Assembly (NCBI RefSeq): GCF_030406405.1
Contig: NZ_JAUEPL010000018.1
Coordinates: 1 to 64,000, forward strand
Source of the DNA: Streptomyces ficellus
GTDB lineage: Bacteria; Actinomycetota; Actinomycetes; Streptomycetales; Streptomycetaceae
Length of the DNA: 64,000 nucleotides
Direction: 5' to 3'
Part shown: one piece after another, positions 17,755 through 27,497 of the stretch
How the letters are laid out: the number at the start of each line of letters is the position of its first letter
How positions within the stretch are numbered: position 1 is the first letter of the stretch
The notes under the pieces: model-generated
Told to the model about the DNA's origin: nothing
Database searches by the model: none
The model's input: the letters and a program-made list of their open reading frames with translations, nothing else
Translations under genes and position numbers: made by a program

Positions 17755-18897
17755 GTGACCGTTCTGCTCACCGGCGCGACCGGGTTCCTGGGTTCACGCC
17801 TCCTCCTCAGTCTCCTGACCACCCGCGAACGGGTGGTCGTCGTGCTGGGCCGGGGCGCCGACTTACGCGCGCGGGTGCTTGCGGCCCTGGAAGCGGCGGC
17901 GGGGCGCGGCATCGACGCACCGGCGCGAAGCCGGCTGCGCTGTGTGCGCGGTGACATCACGCAGCCCTGGCTGGGGCTCGCCCCGTCCGTCTACGGGCGG
18001 CTGGCGGAGGAGACCGGCGCCGTATGGCACTGCGCGGGGGACATCGCCCTCACCGGCGAGCGGGAACGTCTCTTCCGCGCGAATGTGCGGGGCACCGCGA
18101 ACATCCTGGAACTGGCCGCGCTCACACCCCCGTACACCCCCCTCGTCCACATGAGCACCGTCGCGGTCGCGGGCGGACGCAGGACCGGGGTGGTCGCGGA
18201 GGACGACCTGAGCGACGCCCACGGCTTCGAGACCCACTACGACGCCTCCAAGTACCAGGCGGAGCTGCTGGTCAGGGACTGGGCGCGCCGGTTCGGCCGC
18301 ACGGCCCTCGTCCTGCGGCCCAGCATCGTGGCCACCGGCGAGCCTCTCCCCGAGGGCGCGCCGGGGCATCCGCTCAAGGTACTGGGGGACATGATCGACG
18401 CCGTGGCCCACGGCGGGGCGCCGGGCATCCCCGCCGAGCGCCGGGCCGGTGACACGCTGCGGCTGCGCCTGCCGGTGCCGCCCGGCGCGACGTTCAACAT
18501 CGTGCAGGACACCTACGCGACCCAGGCCATGCTGTGCGTCGCCCACGACAGCCGGTACGACCACGACAGCGGCGTACACACCTTCCACATCGTGCACCCC
18601 GTGAACACCACCATGAGCACGATCACCCGGGCGATCGAGGCCCGCTACCCCGGACTGCGCCTCGCATGCGTCGAGCGGTTGCCCGACCCCACCCCGGCCG
18701 AGCGGTTCATCGAGGCCCACCTCCCCGGCTTCCTGAGCTACTGCCACCACACCCGTGGCTACGACCGCTCCGCGACCCTCGCCCTCACCCGGCACCTCGC
18801 ACCCCCGCCGCCCATCGACGGCGACTACCTCCGCGGCGCCCTGGGCTTTCGTGCCGCCGCCGGCCCCGTACCGGCGACCGGGATAGTGAGCGGCTGA
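17755..18897 (+). CDS. NAD(P)-binding thioester-reductase-like protein
   Basis: 380 residues from the GTG where the Rossmann fold begins (VTVLLTGATGFLGSRLL). The extended-SDR layout continues with VWHCAGDIAL, FRANVRGTANILELA, PLVHMSTVAVAG and the active-site YDASKYQAELLVRDWA. This is the fold of carboxyl-thioester reductases that release acyl chains as aldehydes or alcohols, and of fatty acyl-CoA reductases. It lies 64 bp before the type I PKS, which has no thioesterase, so it may release or reduce that chain. An ATG 16 codons upstream (17707) is an alternative start; neither has a clear ribosome site. Substrate is inferred. Confidence 0.72.
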   Translation: MTVLLTGATGFLGSRLLLSLLTTRERVVVVLGRGADLRARVLAALEAAAGRGIDAPARSRLRCVRGDITQPWLGLAPSVYGRLAEETGAVWHCAGDIALTGERERLFRANVRGTANILELAALTPPYTPLVHMSTVAVAGGRRTGVVAEDDLSDAHGFETHYDASKYQAELLVRDWARRFGRTALVLRPSIVATGEPLPEGAPGHPLKVLGDMIDAVAHGGAPGIPAERRAGDTLRLRLPVPPGATFNIVQDTYATQAMLCVAHDSRYDHDSGVHTFHIVHPVNTTMSTITRAIEARYPGLRLACVERLPDPTPAERFIEAHLPGFLSYCHHTRGYDRSATLALTRHLAPPPPIDGDYLRGALGFRAAAGPVPATGIVSG

Positions 18898-18961
18898 TCC
18901 GACGGCGCGCGTCCCTGCGCTTCCCTGCCCGACCGAGCACACACCATCGCGGAGAAACACC

Positions 18962-21900
18962 TTGTCGGCATCCCCCACCTCCCCGTCCTGCGAGCCCATC
19001 GCCGTCGTCGGAGCCGCCTGCCGCCTGCCCGGTGGCATCCACGGGCCGGAGGACCTGTGGGCGGTACTGCTCGTCGGTCGTGACGTGGTCACCGAGGTCC
19101 CGGCGGACCGGTTCCACACGGCCGACCTGGTCGACGGACGCAGGCCGCGGCCCGGTACGAGCTACACGGCGGCCGGCGGCTTCCTCGACGACATCACCGG
19201 ATTCGACACCTCCTACTTCAGCGGCATCTCGCCGCGCGAAGCCTCCCGGATGGACCCCCAGCAACGGCTCCTGCTGGAGCTGGCGGCCGAGACCCTCGAC
19301 GACGCGGGCATCGACCACGGCCTGGTCCGCGGCTCCGACACCGCCGTGTTCATCGGCTGCTCCAGCCGCGACTACGGCGAACTCCAGGCGTGTGCACCCC
19401 AGACCGGAAACGCCTACACGGTCACCGGCATGGCGGGCGCCATCGCGGCGAACCGTATCTCCCACTTCTTCGACTGGCACGGACAGAGCGTCACCGTGGA
19501 CACCGCCTGCTCCTCGGCGCTCACCGCCGTGCACCAGGCGTGCGAGCACCTGCGGTCGGGGGCGTCGCGGGCCGCGCTCGCCGGCGGCGTCAACATCCTG
19601 ATCAACCCGCAGGGCTACGCCGGGTTCTCCAGCGCCTCCATGCTGTCGCCCACCGGCCGGTGCCGCGCCTTCTCCGCGGACGCGGACGGCTTCGTCCGCG
19701 CCGAGGGAGGCGGCCTCGTCCTGCTCAAACGCCTGGCCGACGCCCGCGCCGACGGCGACCCCGTCCACGGGGTGATCCTCGCGAGCGGCACCAACAACGA
19801 CGGCCGTACGCCCGGGCTGGCCCTGCCCAGCACCACGGCCCAGTACCGGCTGCTGCGGGAGGTGTACGCCCGCGCCGGGCTGACCCCCGACGACCTGGCG
19901 TACCTGGAGGCCCACGGGACCGGCACCCGCGCCGGTGACCCCGTCGAGTGCGAGGCCATCGGCCGGGCACTGGGCACCGGCCGTACCACCGGGGCGCTGC
20001 CCATCGGCTCCGTCAAGAGCAACATCGGGCACCTCGAAGCCGCCTCCGGAATCGCCGGACTGCTCAAGGCCCTGCTGGTGCTGCGGCACCGCAGGATCCC
20101 GGCCACCCTGCACGCCCAACCCCTCAACCCGGACATCGACTTCACCGGCTGGGGCATCAGGCCCGTGCTGCGTACGGAGGCGCTGGCGGGGACCGGCCGG
20201 CCGCTCGCCGGGGTGAACTCCTTCGGTTTCGGCGGTGCCAACGCCCACATCGTTCTCGCCGGTCCCCCCGACGACACCCCGAGCCGCCCCCCGCGCACCG
20301 GACCACTGCCGGTCGTGGTCTCCGCCCGCACGCCCGAAGCCCTCCGCGAGGCCGCCGGCCGCATGGCGCAGCGTCTCGAATTCGCCGACCCCCAGGAGTT
20401 CTACGACCTGTCCTGGACCGCCACCGTACGCAGGCGACGGCACGAGCACCGCGCCGCGGTCCTCGCTGACAGCCCCTCCGACGCCGCCGACGCCCTGCAC
20501 GCCGTCGCCGGCGGCACGGAGCCGGACTCGGGCGTCGCGGCCGTCACCGGCCATCCGGGCAAGGTGGCGTTCGTGTTCTCCGGCAACGGCTCCCCATGGC
20601 CCGGCATGGGCGCCGACCTGCTGCGCGAGGAACCCGTCTTCCGGGCGGCCGTGGAGGAGGCCGACGCCGAACTGCGCCCCCGGCTCGGCTGGTCGGTCGT
20701 CGGGGAACTCACCGCCGACCAGCCGCGCCTGGCCCTCACCGAGGTCGCCCAGCCCCTGCTGTTCGCCGTCCAGGCGGGGCTGGTCCGGCTGCTCGCGGCG
20801 TACGGAGTCGAACCGGACGCGACGGTCGGTCACAGCGTCGGGGAGATCGCCGCCGCGTACGTCAGCGGCGCGCTCGACCTGCGGACGGCCTGTCATGTGG
20901 TGGCCGAACGCAGCCGCGCCCAGGCCCTCACCGCGGGCCGAGGCCGGATGGCGGCCGTGGGCCTGTCCCGCCGGGAGGCCGAGAAGGAACTCGCCGCCCA
21001 CCAGGGCCGCCTGGAACTGGCCGGCGTCAACAGCGACACCGACGTCACCATCGCCGGACACCCGGCCGCCCTGGCGGACCTGGGACGCCGGCTCTTCCTG
21101 CGGGACGTCTTCTTCCGCGAGCTGGACCTCGACTACGCCTTCCACAGCACCGCGATGGACGGCATCGAACAGGACCTGCGCGCCGCGCTCACCCGTCTCG
21201 CGCCGCGCCCCCACCGCCGTACCTTCGCCTCCACCGTCACCGGCGGGCTCCTCGACGCGGAGCGGCTCGACGCCGACCACTGGTGGCGCAACGTACGCCA
21301 ACCGGTCCTCTTCGCCGACGCCGTACGCGCCCTGGCCGACGAAGGGTGCACCCTCTTCGTCGAGATCGGCCCGCACGCCGTCCTCACCCCCTACCTGCGC
21401 CGCCTCCTGCCGGCCGGAGCCGTGGTGCCCACCTGCCGGCGCGGCCGCAGCGGCCCGCAGTCCGTACGCCGCGCGGTCGCGCACCTCGTGGCGGCCGGAA
21501 CCGACGCGGTCACCGGCCGCTTCCCACGGCCCGGCCGGGTCGTGCCGCTGCCCGCGTACCCCTGGCAGCGGGAGCGGCACTGGAACGGCTCCCCCGACTG
21601 GTGGGCCCACCTGCCGCAGGACAAGACCCCCGTCCACCCCACCCTCGGCCGCCGGGCCCCCGTCGCCGGACCCGCCTGGCACCAGAGCGTCACCACCGGG
21701 CGCTTCCCCTGGCTGTACGACCACCAGGTCGACGGAGCGGTCGTCCTGCCCGGCACCGCCTACGCGGAAGCCGCCCTGGCCGCGGGCCGCCACACCTTCG
21801 CCGCACCCGCCGAAGTCACCGACCTCGACATCGTCCGCCCCCTCGTCCTGCCCCGCGACGACGAGACCGAGGAGGTGGTCCTGCAGACCTCCCTCTCGCC

Positions 21901-24900
21901 GGAGGACGGGATCGTGCACATCGCCTCCCGCACGGGCGACACCGCCCCATGGCGGACACACGCCCGCGGCCGGGCCCGCCGGCTGTTCGCCCCGGTGCCC
22001 GAGCCCCTCGACGTCGCCGCCGTCCGCTCCCGGCTGACCGGGCCGCGGATCGCGGCCGAACGCCACTACCAGCAGGCCGCCGAGGCCGGTCTCGGCTACG
22101 GCCCCCGCTTCCAGGTCCTCACCGAGCTGTACGTCGGCGAGGGGGAGGTGCTGGCGTCCTACACCGCCCCCGCCCCGCCCGGGGAAGGGCCCTACGAAGC
22201 GCACCCGGCCCTCCTCGACGGCGCCGTGCAGGCCGCGTCCCCCCTGCTGGCGGCCGCCTCCCGCGCCGGCCGCGTCTACCTGCCGACCGCGCTCGGCTCC
22301 GTACGCGTATGGGGACAGCCCGCCGAGAACGGGCTCGTCCATGTGCGCCTGCTCGACCTCGACGAGCGGCACGCCATCCTCGACATCACCCTCACCGACG
22401 ACGACGGCACCGTCCGCGCCCGCATCGGCGGCTGCCGGCTGCGGGGCGTCGTCACCCGGCGGCAGCGCACGCCCCAGCAGCTGACCCCGGTCCTGCGCGC
22501 CGCGCCACGAACCGGCCGCCCGGCGGCGGACCCCGCGCCGCTGCCCGCTCCCGGCGCGCTCGCCGCCGCGACCGCCACCGCGCGGGCCGCCCTCGAAGAG
22601 GACCACGGCACCCGCTACGCCTCCTTCGCCCCCCGGCTCAAGCTCACCGTCGGCCACTGGGCCGCCCAGTCGTTCGCCGACCTGCTCCCGCACGCCGAGT
22701 CCTTCACCACCGAGGACCTCATCACGGCGGGCGTGCGGCGCAAGCACACCGCGTACCTGCGGCTGCTCGCCCACCTCGCCGAGGACGCGGGCCTGCTCCG
22801 GCGCGCGACCGCCACCGGGCACGAGCCGCCCGAGCGGTGGGTCCGCACCGGCACCCCGCGCCCGCTGGAGCTGACCCGCGCGTGCGTGGCACGGTTCCCC
22901 GAATGGATCTCCGCCATCGCCGTCTACAACCGGTGCGGCCTGCACCTGACGCAGGTCCTGCGCGGCGAGACGGACCCGACCGAGCTGCTGTTCTCCGAGG
23001 CCGACCGCCACCACGTCGAAGCCTTCTACACGGACACCCCCCAGGCACGGCTCCAAGGCCGGTACGCCCGCTGCCTCCTGGCGGCGGCGATCGAGTCGTG
23101 GCCCGCCGACCGGCCGCTGCGCGTGCTGGAAGTCGGCGCCGGCACCGGGGGCGTCACCGGCGCCCTGCTGCCCGTCCTCCCGGCAGCCGTCACCCGGTAC
23201 GTCTACACCGACGTCTCCCCGGCGTTCTTCCCCCGCGCCCAGGCCCGCTTCGCGGCGCACGACTTCATCGAGTACCGCACACTCGACCTGGAGCGCGACC
23301 CGGCCGAACAGGGCCTGGACCACGGCGGCTTCGATGTCGTCGTGGCGGCCAACGTCCTGCACGCCACCAGCGACCTGCGGGCCACCCTGCGCCGCGTCGG
23401 AGCGCTCCTGGCCGACGGCGGACACCTCCTCGCGGTCGAGAGCCACGACGTGGAGATCCTCGGCCCGTGCTTCGGGCTCCTCGACGGCTTCTGGGCCTTC
23501 CGCGACACCGACCTGCGCAGCAGTCCGCTGCTGCCCCGGGAACGGTGGACGCCCCTGCTCAAGGAGTGCGGCTTCGACGACGTCGCCGACGTGAGCAGCT
23601 CCGTGGCGGAGTACCGGGACGACTACTCGGTCCTCGTCGCGCGCCGCCCCGCACCCGCACCCGCGCCCGCCCCCCTATCGGGCCGCCCGGCGCCCACCCT
23701 GCCCGGCGGCAGGTGGCACATCGTCACCGAGCGCCCCGGCAGCGCGCTCGGACAGGCGCTGGCATCCGCGCTGACCGGGGCGGGCGCCACCGAGGCCGTC
23801 ACCACCAGCGCCGACGACGGTGCACCCCGCGGTCCACAGCCGGACGGTGTGGTCGTCCTCTGCGAAAGCGCCGACGCGGCCGGACCGCAGGAACTGACCG
23901 CCCGGGCCGTACGCCGGGCCGCGACCGTCAAGGCCGCGGCCGGCGCCTGCAAGGCAGCCGAGGGCGAGCCGGCACGACCCCTGTGGCTGGTCACCGGACC
24001 GACCGGCCTGTTCCCGGCGCCGGAGCGCACCGGCGCGCCGGAGGACGCCGCCGTGTGGGGCATCGGCCGCGTCCTGGCCAACGAACACCCGAGCCTACCC
24101 GTACGCCGCGTGTCCCTGCACCGGTCGGCGGACCCCGGGCGTGACGCCGCGCGGCTGGTGGCGGAACTGCTCGACCCGACCGGGGAGGACGAGATCGTCC
24201 TGACGGGCCGGGGCCGCTTCGTGCCCCGCCTGGCCGACTGCCCGCCCCGCACGGCGCGGGCCACCACCGACCGTCCGTACGCCCTGGAACTGCGCGACCC
24301 CGGGCTCGCGCCCCGCCCGGTGTGGGTCGCGGCCGAGCCGCCGACCCCGCGGCCCGGCGAGGTCGTCGTCGCCGTACGCGCGGCCGCGCTGAACTACCGT
24401 GACGTGATGCTGGCCGCCGGGCTGCTGCCGCCGGACGCCGAGCCCCCGGTGCCGGGCGGCCCCGCGCTGGGCCTGGAGTGCGCGGGCGACGTCGTCGCGG
24501 TGGGCCCGGGCGTGACCGGCCTCGCGGCCGGAGACCGGGTCTTCGCCTTCGGACACGGCACCCTCGCCTCCCACGTACGCGTACGCACCGAGCAGACCGG
24601 GCGCATGCCCGACGGCATGCGCTACAGCGAGGCGGCCACCCTGCCCGCGGTCCATCTGACGGTGCAGCACAGCCTGGAGACGCTGGCCCGCCTGGCACCC
24701 GGCGAGACCCTGCTGGTGCACGGCGGAGCCGGCGGGATCGGCCTGGCCGCCCTGCGCTGCGCCGAACGGCTCGGCGCCCATGTCATCGCCACGGCCGGCA
24801 CCCCCGCCAAACGCGACCTGCTGCGCATGCTCGGCGCCCGGCACGTACTCGACTCACGCGGCCTGTCCTTCGCCGACCAGGTGAAGGAGCTGACGAACGG

Positions 24901-26422
24901 CCGCGGCGTCGATGTCGTCCTCAACTCCCTCGCCGGAGAGGCCATCGCGCGCGGCCTCGAATGCCTGCGCCCCGGCGGCCGTTTCGTGGAGCTCGGGAAG
25001 CGCGACATCTACGCCAACCAGCCGCTGCTGCTGCGCCCGTTCCGCAACAACCTCGCCTACTTCGGGGTGGACATCACCCGGCTGGTGACCGAGGCACCGC
25101 AGGAGGCGGCAGCAGCGTTCCAGCAGGTCTCCGAGCGGGTGGCCGCGGGCGTCCACCGCCCGCTGCCCCACCAGACCTACCCGGCCTCCCGCATCGAGGA
25201 AGCCCTCGCGAGCCTGCGGCACTCCCGGCACCTCGGGAAGGTCGTCGTCACCATGGACGGCACCGAGCCGGTACGGATCGAAGAGCCGGACGCCCCCCTG
25301 CGTCTCGATCCCCGGGCGACCTACCTCGTCACCGGCGGCCTCAGTGGCCTCGGCGCCGCCACCGCCCGCCACCTGGCCCGGCGCGGAGCGCGGTCCCTCG
25401 CCCTCCTCGGCCGCCGTGGCGCGGCGTCCCCCGAGGCCCCCGCACTGATCGCCGAACTCGGCCGGCAGGGCGTACACGCCGTGCCGCACGCCGTCGACGT
25501 GACCGACGCGGACGCGGTCCGGGCCGTCTTCGAGCGGGCGGAGGCCGAGGGGCGGCCCGTACGGGGAGTGGTGCACGCCGCCATGCACCTGGACGACACC
25601 CCGCTGGAGGAGCTGACGGCACAGCGGTTCGAGGCCGTCCACGCCGCCAAGGCCACCGGGGCGGCGGTGCTGGACGAGCTGACCCGCGACCGGCCGCTGG
25701 ACTTCTTCGTCGTCCACTCCTCCCTCGCCGCCCACGTCGGCAACCTGCACCAGGCTCCGTACGCGGCCGCCAACCTCGTCCTGGAGTCGCTCGTACGGGC
25801 CCGCCGCGCGGCCGGCCTGCCCGGGCTCGCGCTCGCCTGGGGCGGCATCGGCCAGACCGGTTACGTGGCGCGGAGCTTCCTGTCGGACACCATCGAGCGG
25901 TCGGGCCTCGGCCTGATCAGCCCCGACGCCGCGTGCGCGGCGCTGGACCGCTTCCTGGGCCGCTCGGCGGAGTCGGCCGTCGTCGGCCTCGTGGACTGGC
26001 GGCGCCTGGCCCAGGTGCTGCCCAGCCTGCGAAGCCCCCGCTTCGAGCGGCAACGTGACGACACGGACGGCTCGACGGGGCCGGGCGGCGACGCGGAGGA
26101 CTTCCGGCGGCGGCTGGCGGAGGCGGGCGGCGACGCCGAACGCCACGCCCTGATCGGCGACGCTCTCGCCGAACTCGCGGCGGCCGTCCTCCAGACCACG
26201 CCCGACCGCGTCGACCGAAAGGCCAACCTGGCGGACCTCGGGCTGGACTCCCTGATGGGTACGCAGCTGAAGGCGTCCCTGCACCGCGCCTTCGGCTGCG
26301 AGCTGCCCGTGATGGAACTGATGGCCGCGGGCAGCGTCAACGGCCTGACCGACCGCGTCGACCGCGCCCTGAGCCGCGCCACGAACCCCTGCGACAGCCC
26401 CGGGAAACAGGACGACCGATGA
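18962..26422 (+). CDS. Highly reducing type I polyketide synthase, KS-AT-DH-cMT-ER-KR-ACP
   Basis: 2486 residues, one module. KS: Cys183 (DTACSSA), His318 (EAHGTGT), His357 (NIGHLEA). AT: Ser625 (GHSVGE) and YAFHS at 725, nearer malonyl than methylmalonyl types. DH: His921 (HQVDGAVVLP) and Asp1086 (HPALLDGAVQA). C-methyltransferase: VLEVGAGTGG at ~1388, ANVLHATSDL after it. ER: NYRDVMLAAG ~1811 and HGGAGGIG ~1920. KR: TGGLSGLG ~2124, LDD motif, Tyr2267. ACP: Ser2430 (GLDSLM). No TE or reductase domain follows. This order is that of fungal-style iterative reducing synthases; it should build saturated, alpha-methylated chains. Start is TTG with GGAGA upstream, as no ATG or GTG precedes the KS. 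Confidence 0.95.
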   Translation: MSASPTSPSCEPIAVVGAACRLPGGIHGPEDLWAVLLVGRDVVTEVPADRFHTADLVDGRRPRPGTSYTAAGGFLDDITGFDTSYFSGISPREASRMDPQQRLLLELAAETLDDAGIDHGLVRGSDTAVFIGCSSRDYGELQACAPQTGNAYTVTGMAGAIAANRISHFFDWHGQSVTVDTACSSALTAVHQACEHLRSGASRAALAGGVNILINPQGYAGFSSASMLSPTGRCRAFSADADGFVRAEGGGLVLLKRLADARADGDPVHGVILASGTNNDGRTPGLALPSTTAQYRLLREVYARAGLTPDDLAYLEAHGTGTRAGDPVECEAIGRALGTGRTTGALPIGSVKSNIGHLEAASGIAGLLKALLVLRHRRIPATLHAQPLNPDIDFTGWGIRPVLRTEALAGTGRPLAGVNSFGFGGANAHIVLAGPPDDTPSRPPRTGPLPVVVSARTPEALREAAGRMAQRLEFADPQEFYDLSWTATVRRRRHEHRAAVLADSPSDAADALHAVAGGTEPDSGVAAVTGHPGKVAFVFSGNGSPWPGMGADLLREEPVFRAAVEEADAELRPRLGWSVVGELTADQPRLALTEVAQPLLFAVQAGLVRLLAAYGVEPDATVGHSVGEIAAAYVSGALDLRTACHVVAERSRAQALTAGRGRMAAVGLSRREAEKELAAHQGRLELAGVNSDTDVTIAGHPAALADLGRRLFLRDVFFRELDLDYAFHSTAMDGIEQDLRAALTRLAPRPHRRTFASTVTGGLLDAERLDADHWWRNVRQPVLFADAVRALADEGCTLFVEIGPHAVLTPYLRRLLPAGAVVPTCRRGRSGPQSVRRAVAHLVAAGTDAVTGRFPRPGRVVPLPAYPWQRERHWNGSPDWWAHLPQDKTPVHPTLGRRAPVAGPAWHQSVTTGRFPWLYDHQVDGAVVLPGTAYAEAALAAGRHTFAAPAEVTDLDIVRPLVLPRDDETEEVVLQTSLSPEDGIVHIASRTGDTAPWRTHARGRARRLFAPVPEPLDVAAVRSRLTGPRIAAERHYQQAAEAGLGYGPRFQVLTELYVGEGEVLASYTAPAPPGEGPYEAHPALLDGAVQAASPLLAAASRAGRVYLPTALGSVRVWGQPAENGLVHVRLLDLDERHAILDITLTDDDGTVRARIGGCRLRGVVTRRQRTPQQLTPVLRAAPRTGRPAADPAPLPAPGALAAATATARAALEEDHGTRYASFAPRLKLTVGHWAAQSFADLLPHAESFTTEDLITAGVRRKHTAYLRLLAHLAEDAGLLRRATATGHEPPERWVRTGTPRPLELTRACVARFPEWISAIAVYNRCGLHLTQVLRGETDPTELLFSEADRHHVEAFYTDTPQARLQGRYARCLLAAAIESWPADRPLRVLEVGAGTGGVTGALLPVLPAAVTRYVYTDVSPAFFPRAQARFAAHDFIEYRTLDLERDPAEQGLDHGGFDVVVAANVLHATSDLRATLRRVGALLADGGHLLAVESHDVEILGPCFGLLDGFWAFRDTDLRSSPLLPRERWTPLLKECGFDDVADVSSSVAEYRDDYSVLVARRPAPAPAPAPLSGRPAPTLPGGRWHIVTERPGSALGQALASALTGAGATEAVTTSADDGAPRGPQPDGVVVLCESADAAGPQELTARAVRRAATVKAAAGACKAAEGEPARPLWLVTGPTGLFPAPERTGAPEDAAVWGIGRVLANEHPSLPVRRVSLHRSADPGRDAARLVAELLDPTGEDEIVLTGRGRFVPRLADCPPRTARATTDRPYALELRDPGLAPRPVWVAAEPPTPRPGEVVVAVRAAALNYRDVMLAAGLLPPDAEPPVPGGPALGLECAGDVVAVGPGVTGLAAGDRVFAFGHGTLASHVRVRTEQTGRMPDGMRYSEAATLPAVHLTVQHSLETLARLAPGETLLVHGGAGGIGLAALRCAERLGAHVIATAGTPAKRDLLRMLGARHVLDSRGLSFADQVKELTNGRGVDVVLNSLAGEAIARGLECLRPGGRFVELGKRDIYANQPLLLRPFRNNLAYFGVDITRLVTEAPQEAAAAFQQVSERVAAGVHRPLPHQTYPASRIEEALASLRHSRHLGKVVVTMDGTEPVRIEEPDAPLRLDPRATYLVTGGLSGLGAATARHLARRGARSLALLGRRGAASPEAPALIAELGRQGVHAVPHAVDVTDADAVRAVFERAEAEGRPVRGVVHAAMHLDDTPLEELTAQRFEAVHAAKATGAAVLDELTRDRPLDFFVVHSSLAAHVGNLHQAPYAAANLVLESLVRARRAAGLPGLALAWGGIGQTGYVARSFLSDTIERSGLGLISPDAACAALDRFLGRSAESAVVGLVDWRRLAQVLPSLRSPRFERQRDDTDGSTGPGGDAEDFRRRLAEAGGDAERHALIGDALAELAAAVLQTTPDRVDRKANLADLGLDSLMGTQLKASLHRAFGCELPVMELMAAGSVNGLTDRVDRALSRATNPCDSPGKQDDR

Positions 26423-26546
26423 CCCCGGACGCCGCCACCGCCGCCTGGACCTGAAGGTCCCCGCCGTCCCGGTGGCCCGCGCGGTACCCCACGGGACGCC
26501 GCACGCCTTCCGCGACCGCTTGCGGACGAGCGTGCGGTGCCTGTAG
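26419..26546 (+). pseudogene. Remnant of a gene once coupled to the PKS
   Basis: An ATG overlaps the PKS stop as ATGA, the usual sign of a coupled next gene, but its frame ends after 11 codons. In the -1 frame a 41-codon stretch with nearly all G/C third positions runs on to TAG at 26544 and ends AFRDRLRTSVRCL. This looks like the two ends of a gene joined by a deletion or frameshift. Too little is left to name it; it could also be chance. Confidence 0.35.
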
Positions 26547-26584
26547 GAGAGGTGAGACCCGGCAGGCCGTGGTGCGGGCGGTGG

Positions 26585-27454
26585 TCAGGGGGCGGGCGGC
26601 GGAGGCGTCATGGCCCACCGGATCGTCCTGGTCATCGCGTGCCCGGTCAGCCGTACGAGGGTGTCCTCCACACCCGGCACGTGCGGCAGCCCCAGGGGTT
26701 CGCGCGCCCAGCCCGGGAGCGTGGACACCGCGTTCGCGGCGAGCACGGCGTACGGGGCGCGGGCGACCAGCGGCAGGGGCGGCCGCAGCAGGATGAAGCG
26801 CGCGGCCTCCCGGGCCTCGCGCGTGGCCCGCAGTTCCGGCCGGTACGCGGCCAGCCGCTCGGCCAGCTCGGCCTGGTCGCGCGGCGGTTCCGGCACGCCG
26901 AGCGCGGCCGCCACGCGCGCGGTGTCGGCGACGTAGGCGTCGTAACCCTCGTCGTCCAGGGGGCGCGCGCCGAAGAGCCGGTGGGCGCACAGGAAACTGT
27001 CGACCTCGGCGACATGCACCCAGCCGAGCAGGTGCGGATCGGCGGCGTGGTAGCTCTCTCCCTCGGCCGTGGTGCCCCGCACGCGGTCGTGCACCGCGCG
27101 CACGTGGTCGACCGCCCGCTGCGCGTCGTCGGCCATGCCGTAGGTCGTCACCGCGAGGAAGGTGCTGGTGCGCTGGAGCCGCCCCCAGGGGTCGCCGCGG
27201 TAGCCGGAATGAGCCGCCACGGCCGCCATGGCCAGCGGGTGCAGGGACTGGAGCAACAGCGCCCTCAGCCCGCCGATGAACATGGACGCGTCGCCGTGGA
27301 CGGTACGGATGGGGCGGCCGGGAGGGAACCAGCGAGGCCCCGGTGTGCCGTGGATGCGGGCGCGGTTGACCGGGCCGGCGGGACCCGCCACGCGGGTGAA
27401 CAGGCTGTGGCCGAGTCGCTCCCGCAACCGGGGGAGCCCTGGCGCGAGGTCCAT
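26585..27454 (-). CDS. MpaB/DUF2236-family oxygenase-like protein
   Basis: 289 residues. The family marks are visible: NRARIHGTPGPRWFPPG, VHGDASMFIGGLRALLLQSLHPLAMAAV with the conserved histidine, GDPWGRLQRTSTFLAVTTYG and LLGWVHVAEVDSFL. Relatives bind haem or a metal through conserved His residues and include the MpaB cleavage enzyme of mycophenolic acid synthesis and latex-clearing (rubber) oxygenases, which cut carbon chains oxidatively. Here it is the last gene of the type III PKS operon, 43 bp after the FAD hydroxylase, and converges on the type I PKS. A tailoring step on an alkyl or prenyl side chain is the natural guess. Confidence 0.82.
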   Translation of the reverse strand: MDLAPGLPRLRERLGHSLFTRVAGPAGPVNRARIHGTPGPRWFPPGRPIRTVHGDASMFIGGLRALLLQSLHPLAMAAVAAHSGYRGDPWGRLQRTSTFLAVTTYGMADDAQRAVDHVRAVHDRVRGTTAEGESYHAADPHLLGWVHVAEVDSFLCAHRLFGARPLDDEGYDAYVADTARVAAALGVPEPPRDQAELAERLAAYRPELRATREAREAARFILLRPPLPLVARAPYAVLAANAVSTLPGWAREPLGLPHVPGVEDTLVRLTGHAMTRTIRWAMTPPPPAP

Positions 27455-27497
27455 GCGACCAGTATCCGCCGTCCGCGCCGCGTTCCTCCGGGTGTGG

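Noticed and set aside
18785..23446. A 1553-codon open frame antisense to the PKS
   Set aside because: It is the mirror of a high-GC gene: the product is Gly/Arg/Val-rich with no domain, while the plus strand encodes an intact PKS with all motifs.
20596..24144. A long Arg/Pro-rich plus-strand frame inside the PKS
   Set aside because: It lies in the +1 frame of the PKS and has no recognisable domain; typical of high-GC overlap.
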